Part shown: in pieces, positions 17,169 through 26,772 of the stretch
How the letters are laid out: the number at the start of each line of letters is the position of its first letter
Numbering within the stretch: the first letter of the stretch is position 1
Origin: Proteiniphilum sp. UBA1403
GTDB lineage: Bacteria; Bacteroidota; Bacteroidia; Bacteroidales; Dysgonomonadaceae
NCBI GenBank assembly: GCA_002305715.1
Contig: DBQD01000006.1
Coordinates: forward strand, 1 to 62,416
Direction: 5' to 3'
Length of the DNA stretch: 62,416 bases
Position numbers and translations under genes: made by a program
Notes under the pieces: generated by a model
What the model saw: only the letters and a program-made list of their open reading frames with translations
What the model was told of the DNA's origin: nothing
Database searches by the model: none

Positions 17169-18164
17169 ATGGGAATGAAGGAATTCATCAGCAATTGGAA
17201 ACCCAAAGCAAAAGCATTTTTTTCCACCATACCGTGGAAGAATTTGCTTTTCTTTTTACTGTTCCTCACGCTGGCCTTTATTTTCTGGCTAATGCTCTTC
17301 TTTCAGAAGGAGAATGTAGAAGGTACCTACCGAATTCCATTGAAATACACAAACATCCCCGACGATGTGGTGTTTGACAACCCATTGCCGGCAAATATTG
17401 AGATAAGCGTCTCCGACAATGGAGTGGGCATATTTAGGTTGGATGTTAAAAAAATAGATTCGCTTGAGATAAATGTGGGTGAGTTTATCCGCGAAGGGAC
17501 AAACGACGTACAGGGCGATCAGTTTCGCCAGCTCATTCGCTCCAAATTGGCGCCCAGCACCATCATTCGCGGTTATTATCCCATGCATATATCGCTGGCT
17601 ACCTCCAAATTACAGCATAAGGAATTGCGTGTAGTATTCGATGGAGAGATTACCACAAGCCGTGCAAACCTGGTGGCCGATAGTGCCTTCTTCATTCCCG
17701 AAACTGTAATGGCATATGGATCTGCAGCGTCACTTAAAGCACTGCGTGCTGCTACGACCGAATATACCCTATTTAAGAACCTGAAAGCAACTTCACAATT
17801 ACCGGTTAAAATTAACCCCGTTGAGGGGGTAAAGTTTGTACCAAATGAGGTTGAAATCTATATCCCCATCGAGGAATATACAGAGCGTACGGTTGAGGTT
17901 CCCATCACGGCGTTGCATATGCCGACAAATCTCGACGTGAAGTTTTTTCCCTCTCGCGTGAAAGTATCTTTTTCTGTGACGTTGGAGGAGTATAAAAAAA
18001 TAAATCCGGAAGATTTCGAAATCAAACTCGACTACCGGAACTTTCATGAGAACGAAGGGGGACGTGTGGAGTTGGAACTTACATCGAGTCCGTCGACAGC
18101 TAAAAACACGCGAATTTCACCCTCCTCGGTAGAGTTTCTGTTTGAGAACAGAAACGGTCATTAG
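17169..18164 (+). CDS. YbbR-like domain protein
   Basis: A membrane-anchored protein of 331 residues with a cytoplasmic N-terminus, one transmembrane segment (about 20-40) and an extracytoplasmic part with YbbR-like beta repeats. The repeats are recognisable by segments such as VEVPITA and PSRVKVSFSV. YbbR proteins are linked to regulation of diadenylate cyclase CdaA in Firmicutes; in Bacteroidetes this lineage sits between yajC and coaE and its role is not settled. Confidence 0.8.
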   Translation: MGMKEFISNWKPKAKAFFSTIPWKNLLFFLLFLTLAFIFWLMLFFQKENVEGTYRIPLKYTNIPDDVVFDNPLPANIEISVSDNGVGIFRLDVKKIDSLEINVGEFIREGTNDVQGDQFRQLIRSKLAPSTIIRGYYPMHISLATSKLQHKELRVVFDGEITTSRANLVADSAFFIPETVMAYGSAASLKALRAATTEYTLFKNLKATSQLPVKINPVEGVKFVPNEVEIYIPIEEYTERTVEVPITALHMPTNLDVKFFPSRVKVSFSVTLEEYKKINPEDFEIKLDYRNFHENEGGRVELELTSSPSTAKNTRISPSSVEFLFENRNGH

Positions 18165-18205
18165 TCCCCAAAGCAGGATATACTGCATATAAACTATTTG
18201 CGAAA

Positions 18206-18796
18206 ATGATCACAGTTGGTGTCACAGGTGGAATAGGAAGTGGAAAATCGGTCGTGTGCGACCTGCTTCGCTTGTATGATATTCCGGTTTATGAGGCTGA
18301 CAGAGAAGCCAAGGAACTCAACGATACCTCACCTGTGATTCGTGCGGAGATCATTCGTCATTTCGGGGAAGAGTTATACCGCAATGGAAAACTCGACCGC
18401 AAAGCATTTGCATCGCTCATTTTTCACGATGAGCAAAAGCTGGCGCTTGCCAATGCCATCATTCATCCTGAACTAAAGAAGCATTTTCAGCAATGGCGCG
18501 ACAGACAACACCAACCGATTGTTGCCATGGATGCCGCTCTGCTCTTTGAAGCAGGATTCCACTCCCATGTCGATAAAGCAATCATGGTATATGCTCCCGA
18601 GTCTGTACGCCTGCAACGGGCCATTGTGCGCGACCACGCAACAGCCAAGCAGGTGAAAGCCCGCATGCAAGCTCAGCTGCCTGAAGAAGTGAAAATACAA
18701 CGATCGGATTTTGTCATCTACAACGACAATGCCCACTCACTTATTCTACAGGTGGAGGAGATTGTGAAACAACTTGCAACTGAAATTATACACTAA
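18206..18796 (+). CDS. coaE: Dephospho-CoA kinase
   Basis: Phosphorylates the ribose 3'-OH of dephospho-CoA, the last step of coenzyme A synthesis. At 196 residues it has the usual length. It shows the P-loop GVTGGIGSGKS at the N-terminus, the YEADREAK segment and the HPELKK motif. The start MITVGVTGG fits the family. It follows ybbR by about 40 bases. Confidence 0.95.
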   Translation: MITVGVTGGIGSGKSVVCDLLRLYDIPVYEADREAKELNDTSPVIRAEIIRHFGEELYRNGKLDRKAFASLIFHDEQKLALANAIIHPELKKHFQQWRDRQHQPIVAMDAALLFEAGFHSHVDKAIMVYAPESVRLQRAIVRDHATAKQVKARMQAQLPEEVKIQRSDFVIYNDNAHSLILQVEEIVKQLATEIIH

Positions 18797-18808
18797 TATA
18801 CCAAAACA

Positions 18809-19006
18809 ATGATCGAAAAAATTGGAACAAACGCCGGAAAAGTATGGGCTCAGCTCGATGGTGCAGGCCGTCAGAACCTGAAGGATGTTAAAAAGTCAAC
18901 TAAATTGACCGATAAAGATCTCTATGCTGCAATTGGATGGCTTGCTCGAGAAGGCAAAGTTGCACTGGAGGAAGTGGAAAAAGATATCTATATTTCACTA
19001 CAATAA
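18809..19006 (+). CDS. Winged helix-turn-helix protein (DUF2582 type)
   Basis: A 65-residue protein that fits the winged-helix DUF2582 family: MIEKIGTNAGKVW, then a helix-turn-helix core, the AIGWLAREGKV segment and a short wing. The whole protein is one domain. It lies 12 bases after coaE and ends the operon. It may bind nucleic acid, but no target is known. Confidence 0.8.
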   Translation: MIEKIGTNAGKVWAQLDGAGRQNLKDVKKSTKLTDKDLYAAIGWLAREGKVALEEVEKDIYISLQ

Positions 19007-19017
19007 TCGCATTCAAC

Positions 19018-19034
19018 GCATCCAAATTGGATGC
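19018..19034. promoter_or_regulatory. Perfect palindrome upstream of the oxidase gene (candidate operator)
   Basis: GCATCCAA-A-TTGGATGC, two 8-base arms with a single central base. It lies 40 bases upstream of the oxidase ATG at 19074. It has no T-run, so it does not look like a terminator. Form and place fit an operator for a dimeric regulator. Confidence 0.5.
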
Positions 19035-19057
19035 ATGTAGTAGGTTGCTGTCCCGTT

Positions 19058-19071
19058 TGTTTACATAAACA
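19058..19071. promoter_or_regulatory. Second inverted repeat next to the oxidase start
   Basis: TGTTTA-CA-TAAACA, two 6-base arms with a 2-base centre, ending two bases before the original ATG at 19074. Together with the 19018 palindrome it may mark a control region. Confidence 0.4.
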
Positions 19072-19073
19072 GC

Positions 19074-19151
19074 ATGACCGTGGATAAAAAACTACATACC
19101 CAACTGGCACAGCTTTTCCCAAATCGGTTTCATATCGCAAGCCACCTTTGA
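19074..19151 (+). pseudogene. 5' remnant of the FAD/Fe-S oxidase gene
   Basis: The ATG at 19074 begins a 25-codon frame (MTVDKKLHTQLAQLFPNRFH...) that looks like the N-terminus of a large FAD-binding/Fe-S oxidase, then stops at a TGA at 19149-19151. From about 19120 the next frame reads IGFISQATFETIHDAPLKAT, which resembles an internal part of the same protein family just after the FAD-binding domain. The piece between them (roughly 220-250 codons by family comparison) appears deleted, with a shift of frame. The frames change around the sequence TCGGTTTCATAT. Confidence 0.65.
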
Positions 19152-19185
19152 GACCATACACGATGCCCCCCTGAAGGCCACCGCC

Positions 19186-21216
19186 ATGCTGTATTTTGCA
19201 ACCTTACGCGATGTGTGCGATGCCATTATTCCGCTTCGCCAGTGCGAGGTGAGTGCAGCTGAACTGATGGATCGCAATGCCCTGCGTGCCATGGAAGAAA
19301 ATGAGGATATGCCGGAGGAGTTGAAACAATTACCCGAGGGTGCAGCAGCCCTGCTGATTGACACGTCGGCCAACGACAAGGAGAGCCTACTGGCTCAAAT
19401 GAGGGAGATAGAAGCGAAACTGGCACACCTCCCTACCCTGGTACCAATACAATTCACGACCGACAAGCAACTGTACAACCGCTACTGGAGTGTACGCAAC
19501 GGATTGTTTACCTCAGCGGCCGCCACCCGACCACCCCACACGGCCTGCATTATTGAGGACATTGCATTCAGGGGTGAGATACTGGGCGAAGCACTGACAG
19601 AAGTGCGGGAGCTGCTCGTACAAACCGGATATGCCGATGCGGTGATGTGGGGTCATCTTCTCGATGGTAACGTTCATTTTACCATCTTCCCGGATATCAA
19701 TTCCAAAAAAGGAGTATTGGAATACGCAAACTTCATGCATCAGCTGTGTGAGCTGGTGGCCATAAAGCATGAGGGAAGCCTCAAGGCGGAGCATGGAACA
19801 GGTCGCAACATGGCTCCCTTTGTGGAAAGAGAATGGGGAAGCGACATTTATGCGTTGATGAAACGGATAAAACAGGCTTTTGACCCCACCAACATACTGA
19901 ACCCCGGTGTATTGATTAATGAGAACAAGGATGTCTTCGTGGAGAACCTGAAGCACATCCCGGAGGCTCATTCGTTAATTGACAAATGTATTGAATGCGG
20001 TTTTTGTGAGGTGACATGTCCTTCCAAAAACCTGACGCTCACCCCACCGCAGCGCATTGTAGCCTATCGTCATCTTGCCGAGAATAGCACAAGTGGAGGC
20101 AAGAACTCTATCCTAAAACAGGTGAGGGAGGTTTCATACCCAATGGTAGAGACCTGTGCAACCGATGGATTGTGCAGTATTGCTTGTCCCGTGGGTATCA
20201 ATACCGGCCTGCTCGTGAAGGAGCTACGCTGGCAACAGAATGGTCGTATGGCGAAATTTGTAGCCGCACAGATTGCCACACACATGGCCGGGACTACATC
20301 CATGCTGCGCAGCATAATGAAGGTACCTCACAGTATAGCACAAATTGTGGGGTATGATACGATGGAGGATGTAACCCGGGGTCTCTTTCGTGTGGGTGCA
20401 GGCACATTCCCTTTGTGGACACGTTATACGCCCTCCGGAAGCAAAAAAATTGGCGGGCGCCTGTTTCCGACACTTTCTACCTCCGATACAACAGAGCAAT
20501 TGGACAGGTTGAATGCTCCCACAGTCGTCTATTTCCCAACCTGCATCACACGCTCTATGGGTGGCCCTTCGTTTGGATATGAGGAGAAAGTTGATCTACC
20601 CTCAACAATGTTGTCTGTTATAAAGAAAGCTGGTTACAATGTGATAATTCCGGAGCGAGTTGACAAACTTTGCTGCGGGATGGCATTTGCCAGCAAAGGA
20701 TTTCGCCGCGAAGCGGAGAGAAAGGAGCAGGAGTTAAATGCTGCCCTTCTGGAGATCACACATAATGGGGAGCTACCTGTTGTGTGCGACATGAGTCCGT
20801 GCCTATTGCATATGCGCGAAACACTCGATAAGCGGTTGAAGTTGTATGATCAGGTGGAGTTTATCCACGATTTTCTGTTGGAGCGACTGCAGTTTGTCCC
20901 TCGTCCCGTTACGGTGGCCATCCACACCACCTGCAGCTCGAAGAAGATGCAGTTGAGCGAGAAGCTTTATGCCATTGCTTCACGGTGTAGCGAGAAGGTG
21001 GTGGTTCCCGAAAATGTAGATTGCTGTGGCTGGGCTGGCGACCGGGGATTTTTCTATCCCGAACTGAACAATGCGGCCTTATCGGCACTGAAACAAGGTA
21101 TTCGGGATGCCGGAGAGGGTTATTCCAACAGCCGCACCTGTGAAATCGGACTCTCCATGAACAGCGGCATCACCTATCAGTCGATTGTCTATCTGGTTGA
21201 TAAAGCAACCCTATAA
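19186..21216 (+). CDS. FAD-linked oxidase C-terminal/Fe-S protein, N-terminally truncated (probable pseudogene)
   Basis: The remaining 676-codon frame covers the later part of a D-lactate/glycolate-dehydrogenase-type protein. It has the FAD-oxidase C-terminal domain (about residues 1-260, with WGHLLDGNVHF and EHGTGRNMAPF) and a 4Fe-4S pair (CIECGFCEVTCP and CATDGLCSIACP, about 265-345). Two cysteine-rich CCG domains follow (CCGMAF and CCGWAGDRGF, about 440-660). The family is usually above 900 residues and carries an N-terminal FAD-binding domain, which is missing. The ATG at 19186 is an internal methionine (KATAML) without a ribosome-binding site, so it is probably not a true start. Whether any product is made is unknown. 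Confidence 0.75.
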   Translation: MLYFATLRDVCDAIIPLRQCEVSAAELMDRNALRAMEENEDMPEELKQLPEGAAALLIDTSANDKESLLAQMREIEAKLAHLPTLVPIQFTTDKQLYNRYWSVRNGLFTSAAATRPPHTACIIEDIAFRGEILGEALTEVRELLVQTGYADAVMWGHLLDGNVHFTIFPDINSKKGVLEYANFMHQLCELVAIKHEGSLKAEHGTGRNMAPFVEREWGSDIYALMKRIKQAFDPTNILNPGVLINENKDVFVENLKHIPEAHSLIDKCIECGFCEVTCPSKNLTLTPPQRIVAYRHLAENSTSGGKNSILKQVREVSYPMVETCATDGLCSIACPVGINTGLLVKELRWQQNGRMAKFVAAQIATHMAGTTSMLRSIMKVPHSIAQIVGYDTMEDVTRGLFRVGAGTFPLWTRYTPSGSKKIGGRLFPTLSTSDTTEQLDRLNAPTVVYFPTCITRSMGGPSFGYEEKVDLPSTMLSVIKKAGYNVIIPERVDKLCCGMAFASKGFRREAERKEQELNAALLEITHNGELPVVCDMSPCLLHMRETLDKRLKLYDQVEFIHDFLLERLQFVPRPVTVAIHTTCSSKKMQLSEKLYAIASRCSEKVVVPENVDCCGWAGDRGFFYPELNNAALSALKQGIRDAGEGYSNSRTCEIGLSMNSGITYQSIVYLVDKATL

Positions 21217-21234
21217 ATGATAAAAAGGAATTAA

Positions 21235-22122
21235 CTATTTCACTTTCATACGGTCGAATCCCTGTCCGTAGATTCCGATGACGTTGTTTTGAGAGATAAA
21301 GGCATTTTCATCGATTTGCTTTACCAAGCGGAAAATGGAGGTGGATTCGTTTCGCCTTGCCATGACCAACAACACCTTTTGTGGATTCTTTGTATACCAC
21401 CCTGTACCGTCGAGTACCGTGCATCCTCGGTTTAGCTGCAGGTTAATCTGGGTGGCAATTTCTTCGTACCTACTGGAAATGATAAAAAATTGGACCGATT
21501 GCCGGATACCATTCAGCACCCAATCGACCGAAGTGGTCATTACGGCAATAATGATAATACCAAATACAATGGTTTCCACGCTGCGGAAAATGATGTAAGA
21601 AGAAGAGACTATAACCAGGTCCACCATCAACATGGTGCGTCCGGGAGTTATATTTCGATACTTATTGATTACCAGCACAATAATATCGGTACCCCCGCTG
21701 CTTCCGTTCACCGACAACACTAGCCCCACTCCTGCACCGGCTACAATGGAGCCAATAAGACCCGCCATAAGTGGCTCTTCTGTCATGATGGGTGTCCATT
21801 GAAAACTCTCAAACATACCAATAAAAGTGGTCAGTGATGCTACTCCCACAATGGTTTTTATCAGAAACTCCGTTCCCAGTATCTTGAAAGCAACAAGTAG
21901 CAACAGGGCATTCATCACGAAGACCATAATCGAAACAGGCCATCCAATTGCATAGTTGACCAACACGGCGATCCCGGTGAGCCCTCCCATAACGAAGTGA
22001 TGGGGCATGATGAACTGTGTTACACCCAATGCATACATGAAAGTTCCCAGAAAGACTATCAAATAGTCTTTCCAGTAGAACTTTTTCAAGCTGAAATTAG
22101 GTTGTTTCTCGATCTTCGGCAT
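21235..22122 (-). CDS. YitT family membrane protein
   Basis: A 295-residue inner-membrane protein with five or six hydrophobic segments (about 20-195) and a C-terminal soluble DUF2179 domain (about 215-290, with the GCTVLDGTGWYT motif). YitT proteins are widespread but their function is poorly defined. It lies 25 bases downstream of leuS and is probably transcribed with it. Confidence 0.88.
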   Translation of the reverse strand: MPKIEKQPNFSLKKFYWKDYLIVFLGTFMYALGVTQFIMPHHFVMGGLTGIAVLVNYAIGWPVSIMVFVMNALLLLVAFKILGTEFLIKTIVGVASLTTFIGMFESFQWTPIMTEEPLMAGLIGSIVAGAGVGLVLSVNGSSGGTDIIVLVINKYRNITPGRTMLMVDLVIVSSSYIIFRSVETIVFGIIIIAVMTTSVDWVLNGIRQSVQFFIISSRYEEIATQINLQLNRGCTVLDGTGWYTKNPQKVLLVMARRNESTSIFRLVKQIDENAFISQNNVIGIYGQGFDRMKVK

Positions 22123-22147
22123 ATTTGAGACGATGACTATATGTTAA

Positions 22148-24901
22148 CTATACCACCACGTTCACAATTTTCTTAGGTACGATAATTACCTTTTTCGGTG
22201 TTTTACCTTCCAGCCACTTCTGTGACTGTGGATGCTCCAGTACAGCTTTTTCAATTGCTGCATTGGCTGCGTCTGCCGGGAACTCAAGGATGAAGCGCGC
22301 TTTACCATTGAAGGAGATGGCATATGGGAAGGCATCTTCTTTCAAATATTCCTCGTTGCACTCGGGCCATGTGGCATCGCAAACCGATGTTTCATTGCCC
22401 AAAGCATGCCACAACTCTTCAGCAAGGTGCGGAGCAAAAGGTGCCAAGCAGACTGTAAGGTCGCTCAATATACCTCTCTCGCGACAGGAGAGTGAGGTGA
22501 GTTCATTCAAGCAGATCATGAAGGCAGAGACAGAGGTATTGAAAGAGAAGTTCTCGATGTCGTACGAGACTTTTTTGATAAGCTTGTGCAGCGACTTCAA
22601 TGCTTCTTTTGAAGGCTCATTGTCGGTCACCGCCAGTGCGCCATCTTTATAGAAGAGGTTCCACACTTTGCGAAGGAAGCGATGTACTCCATCTATACCG
22701 TTGGTATCCCATGGCTTGGACTGTTCCAGTGGTCCCAAAAACATCTCATAAAGGCGGAGCGTATCGGCCCCATATTTTTCGACAATATCATCGGGGTTGA
22801 CCACGTTGTACATCGACTTTGACATTTTCTCTACAGCCCATCCGCAGATATATTTACCATCTTCCAGGATGAATTCAGCATTTTGGTATTCAGGGCTCCA
22901 CTTTTTAAAGGCTTCCAGGTCGAGTTGGTCGTTATGCACAATATTCACATCCACGTGAATGGGGGTCACTTCATACTGATTACGGAGGTTGAACGATACA
23001 AACGTGTTGGTTCCTTTTATGCGGTACACAAAATTGCTGCGACCCTGAATCATTCCCTGGTTCACAAGCTTCTTGAATGGCTCCTCCTCGCAAGAGACAC
23101 CCAGGTCGTAGAGAAATTTATTCCAGAAGCGACTGTACACAAGATGCCCCGTAGCATGCTCGGTACCACCGATATAGAGATCCACATCGCGCCAGTAAGT
23201 ATTTGCTTTTTCCGATACCAAAGCTTCGGTGTTGTTCGGATCCATGTAGCGCAGGTAGTATGCCGACGAGCCGGCAAAACCAGGCATGGTATTCAATTCG
23301 AGAGGATAACCCTCTCTAGTTTTCCAGTTTTGTGCCCTCCCCAGCGGTGGTTCACCCGTTTCTGTCGGCAGGAACTTATCCACCTCTGGTAGCTCCAGTG
23401 GCAACTCGCTATCGTCGAGCGTATAGGGCATACCATCCTTGTAATAGACAGGGAATGGCTCACCCCAATAACGTTGACGCGAGAAGATGGCATCGCGCAA
23501 GCGGTAGTTGATTTTGCGGTAGCCCAACCCCAGTTTCTCCACCTCGTTGATGGCTGCCGGGATGGCCTGCTTCACCGTCATGCCATTCAGGAATCCGGAA
23601 TTCATCATGATACCTTCTTTGGCATCGAAGCTCTCCTCCGACACGTCGCATCCCTCAATAAGAGGGATAATGGGCAGATTGAAATGGCGGGCGAAGGCAT
23701 AGTCGCGACTGTCGTGCGCCGGCACTGCCATGATGGCACCTGTTCCATATCCGGCCAACACATAATCGGATATCCAAATGGGTAGGAGTTCACCCGTAAA
23801 TGGATGGGTGGCATAGGAACCGGAGAAGACGCCGGTCACAGTTTTGTCGGCCAATCGTTCCCGTTCGGTTTTTTTCTTTGTCTTGGCAATGTAGGCATTT
23901 ACCTCGTCACGTTGTGCCTCGGTTGTAAGCTGCGACACCAGTTCGCTTTCGGGAGCCAGCACCATGAAGGTTACCCCAAAGATGGTGTCGGCACGAGTTG
24001 TAAATATATCGAACGAAGCTCCTTCAGAAGTCTTGAAATGGATGACAGCACCTTCACTGCGCCCAATCCAGTTGCGTTGCGTCTCCTTGAGTGAGTCGCT
24101 CCATGCAATCTTGTCGAGTCCCTCCAGCAATCGTTGTGCATAAGCCGAAACACGTAAACACCATTGGCGCATTTTGCGCTGCTCCACCGGGTAGCCTCCA
24201 CGAATAGAGAGGCCCTCGCTCACTTCATCGTTAGCGAGAACAGTACCCAGCTGTGGGCACCAGTTGACCATGGTATCGCCCAGGTAGGCTATGCGGTAGT
24301 TCATCAGCAGCTCCTGTTGTTCCTTCTCGGATTTGCTGTTCCACTCTTCGGCGGTGAATGATATCGGTGCGGTGCAGGCCACATCAAGTCCGGCGGTACC
24401 CTTTTTGGAGAACAGATCTACCAGCTCCGAGATGGGGCGGGCTTGTTGTGCCTGATTGCAGTAGTAGGAATGGAACATGCGGATGAATGCCCACTGTGTC
24501 CATTTATAGTATGAGGGGTCGCAGGTACGTACCTCGCGACTCCAGTCGTATGAGAATCCTATTTTATCGAGTTGCTCCCGATAACGGTTGATGTTGTTCT
24601 CGGTGGTGATGGCAGGATGCTGTCCGGTTTGAATGGCATATTGTTCTGCGGGGAGTCCGTACGCATCGTACCCCATGGGGTGGAGTACGTTAAATCCATT
24701 TAGACGTTTGTATCGTGAAAAGATATCCGATGCAATATAGCCAAGAGGATGTCCCACGTGTAGCCCTGCTCCGGAAGGATAGGGAAACATGTCGAGCACA
24801 TAATATTTTGGTTTTGTACTCTCTTCCGATACCTTATACGTTTGATGGTCGACCCAATACTGTTGCCACCTTTTCTCAATTTCTCTGAAATTATAATCCA
24901 T
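22148..24901 (-). CDS. leuS: Leucine-tRNA ligase
   Basis: A class I aminoacyl-tRNA synthetase that charges tRNA-Leu. The 917 residues show the HIGH signature as HVGH in PYPSGAGLHVGHPLGY and the KMSKS loop in EKMSKSMYN. An editing (CP1) domain is inserted after about residue 220, with TTRADTIFGVTF and the MAVPAHDSRD motif. The anticodon-binding and C-terminal domains follow. The length is normal. A promoter element lies just upstream at 24927. Confidence 0.97.
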   Translation of the reverse strand: MDYNFREIEKRWQQYWVDHQTYKVSEESTKPKYYVLDMFPYPSGAGLHVGHPLGYIASDIFSRYKRLNGFNVLHPMGYDAYGLPAEQYAIQTGQHPAITTENNINRYREQLDKIGFSYDWSREVRTCDPSYYKWTQWAFIRMFHSYYCNQAQQARPISELVDLFSKKGTAGLDVACTAPISFTAEEWNSKSEKEQQELLMNYRIAYLGDTMVNWCPQLGTVLANDEVSEGLSIRGGYPVEQRKMRQWCLRVSAYAQRLLEGLDKIAWSDSLKETQRNWIGRSEGAVIHFKTSEGASFDIFTTRADTIFGVTFMVLAPESELVSQLTTEAQRDEVNAYIAKTKKKTERERLADKTVTGVFSGSYATHPFTGELLPIWISDYVLAGYGTGAIMAVPAHDSRDYAFARHFNLPIIPLIEGCDVSEESFDAKEGIMMNSGFLNGMTVKQAIPAAINEVEKLGLGYRKINYRLRDAIFSRQRYWGEPFPVYYKDGMPYTLDDSELPLELPEVDKFLPTETGEPPLGRAQNWKTREGYPLELNTMPGFAGSSAYYLRYMDPNNTEALVSEKANTYWRDVDLYIGGTEHATGHLVYSRFWNKFLYDLGVSCEEEPFKKLVNQGMIQGRSNFVYRIKGTNTFVSFNLRNQYEVTPIHVDVNIVHNDQLDLEAFKKWSPEYQNAEFILEDGKYICGWAVEKMSKSMYNVVNPDDIVEKYGADTLRLYEMFLGPLEQSKPWDTNGIDGVHRFLRKVWNLFYKDGALAVTDNEPSKEALKSLHKLIKKVSYDIENFSFNTSVSAFMICLNELTSLSCRERGILSDLTVCLAPFAPHLAEELWHALGNETSVCDATWPECNEEYLKEDAFPYAISFNGKARFILEFPADAANAAIEKAVLEHPQSQKWLEGKTPKKVIIVPKKIVNVVV

Positions 24902-24926
24902 GCCGTTAATCCTTTAAAAAACGGTG

Positions 24927-24934
24927 CAAAGATA
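24927..24934 (-). promoter_or_regulatory. -7 promoter element for leuS
   Basis: On the minus strand this reads TATCTTTG followed by C, 25 bases before the leuS start codon and within the 38-base gap after the acyl-CoA ligase gene. It suggests leuS-yitT has its own promoter. Confidence 0.65.
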
Positions 24935-24939
24935 ATGAT

Positions 24940-26745
24940 TTAAAATGAATACATCTTGTCAATTGCGTTGGCATATTTCTCCAGAATCACCTTTCTACGC
25001 AGCTTGAGGGTGTTGGTCAGTTCACCACTCTCCACGCTGAATGGCTTTGGTAACAAGGTTATTTTTTTGACCTTTTCGTAGGTGGTGAATTGCGCTTGCA
25101 GCAGTTCGATGCGACCAAAGATCATGTTGTGAATGTGCGGATCATTGACCAGTTCTTCCCGTGTTTCATACACAATTTGTTGCTTTTCGGCATACTGTGT
25201 GAGGGTCTCAAAGTTGGGTACAATGAGTGCACTCACAAACTTGCGTTCGTCGGCAATAACGGCCACCTGTTCAATGTATTTATCCTCCGAAATGCGGGTC
25301 TCAATCATCTGCGGCGCAATGTACTTTCCGTTGGATGTTTTGTACAGGTCTTTAATTCGTTCTGTGAGAATGATTTCGTTATCCTCTGTCAATATGCCGG
25401 CATCGCCTGTGCGAAAGAAACCATCTTCGGTGAAGACCTCTTTATTGGCTTCAGGCTTTTGGTAATAGCCCGCCATCACGGTTTCACCCTTAACCAATAT
25501 TTCGTTGTTTTCGCCAATCTTCACCTCCACATCGGGCATCACTTTTCCAACAGTCCCAATTTTGAATCCTGAAGCAGGGAAGCAACTGACGGTGGCAGTA
25601 GTCTCCGTAAGACCATAACCATAAATAAGGTGCACATCAATTGATTGCATGAATTCGTTGATGGTGTCGGACAAAGGAGCACCCGCCACGGGGAAGAAGT
25701 TGCCTCTGTCGATACCTACAACACGCTTGATCATATGATAGATGGAATGACGATACAGAAAAAACTTTATCCGATTTCCCAATGGAGCCTTTTTGCCCAT
25801 GTTCACGAATTCGAGGTTGTGCCGTCGGCCTGTCTTCACCGCATCATCGAACAACCATTTAATGACTCCTGAAGCTGTATCTATTCGTTCTTTCACACCA
25901 TCGTACACTTTCTCCCAAAAACGGGGTACGTTGCTCATGAGTGTCGGCCGCACTTGCGGCAGGGTTTTTCGTATTTCATTTGGATCACGGTTGATGGCCA
26001 CAACAAAGCCCCTGTGAAGACAATAATAGGTCCATGCTTTTTCAAAAATGTGGGTCAAAGGGAGAAAACACATGGAAGTTTCTTTATCTGTCAATTGAGT
26101 GAGGCGAATGTCGTGTATATAGCAGGCTTTGATATAATTGGCATGGGTGATCATGACCCCTTTGGGTTCACCGGTTGTTCCGGATGTATAGATGATGTTG
26201 GCCAAATCATTTTGATTGAGCAGCTTTATTCGGGAATTCACCAATGCCAACGATTCGGAATTTTCACCCATTGTAATGAAATGATCGAAATAGAGTGAGG
26301 TCTTATCTTCCGGATTCAACACAACCTGAGGATCGAAGATAATCAGCTTCTCCAGCAAGGGTAACTCCTGCTGCACCTTATAGGCATTGTTATACTGAAA
26401 TTGCTCACCAACAAACAGAAAGCGAATCTTTGCATCGTTCAGAATGTAGTTGAGCTGCATGGGCGATGAAGTGGCATACATGGGCACCATGACAGCCTTG
26501 TTGGCATACGCAGCAAAATCGGCAATCAGGTATTTATCCATATTCTGGGAATAGATACCGATGTTTTCATACGGTTGCACACCAATCTCAGCCATTGCCT
26601 GCGCGGTTCTCATGATTTGACTGGATAACTTTTCCCACGACATATCAATCCATTCACCTTGTGGCGACTGATACTTCAATGCGGTTTTGTGTTTCAGTTT
26701 CAAGGCTTGCTTATGTACAAGCTCTCCGAGATGAAGATATTCCAT
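24940..26745 (-). CDS. Long-chain fatty acid-CoA ligase (AMP-binding enzyme)
   Basis: Activates fatty acids through an acyl-adenylate to acyl-CoA. The 601-residue protein has the AMP-binding motif YTSGTTGEPKGVMITH (about residues 190-205), GYGLTET, the FRTGDAG motif and the late lysine region LYKTSNGKYIAP. This arrangement is that of the bacterial FadD15-like/long-chain ligases. A membrane association is possible but no transmembrane helix is evident. It has its own promoter element at 26765. Confidence 0.93.
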   Translation of the reverse strand: MEYLHLGELVHKQALKLKHKTALKYQSPQGEWIDMSWEKLSSQIMRTAQAMAEIGVQPYENIGIYSQNMDKYLIADFAAYANKAVMVPMYATSSPMQLNYILNDAKIRFLFVGEQFQYNNAYKVQQELPLLEKLIIFDPQVVLNPEDKTSLYFDHFITMGENSESLALVNSRIKLLNQNDLANIIYTSGTTGEPKGVMITHANYIKACYIHDIRLTQLTDKETSMCFLPLTHIFEKAWTYYCLHRGFVVAINRDPNEIRKTLPQVRPTLMSNVPRFWEKVYDGVKERIDTASGVIKWLFDDAVKTGRRHNLEFVNMGKKAPLGNRIKFFLYRHSIYHMIKRVVGIDRGNFFPVAGAPLSDTINEFMQSIDVHLIYGYGLTETTATVSCFPASGFKIGTVGKVMPDVEVKIGENNEILVKGETVMAGYYQKPEANKEVFTEDGFFRTGDAGILTEDNEIILTERIKDLYKTSNGKYIAPQMIETRISEDKYIEQVAVIADERKFVSALIVPNFETLTQYAEKQQIVYETREELVNDPHIHNMIFGRIELLQAQFTTYEKVKKITLLPKPFSVESGELTNTLKLRRKVILEKYANAIDKMYSF

Positions 26746-26764
26746 ATTTTAATTGTTATTTATT

Positions 26765-26772
26765 CAAAAATA
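26765..26772 (-). promoter_or_regulatory. -7 promoter element for the acyl-CoA ligase gene
   Basis: On the minus strand this reads TATTTTTG, matching TAnnTTTG, 19 bases before the start codon at 26745. Confidence 0.5.
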
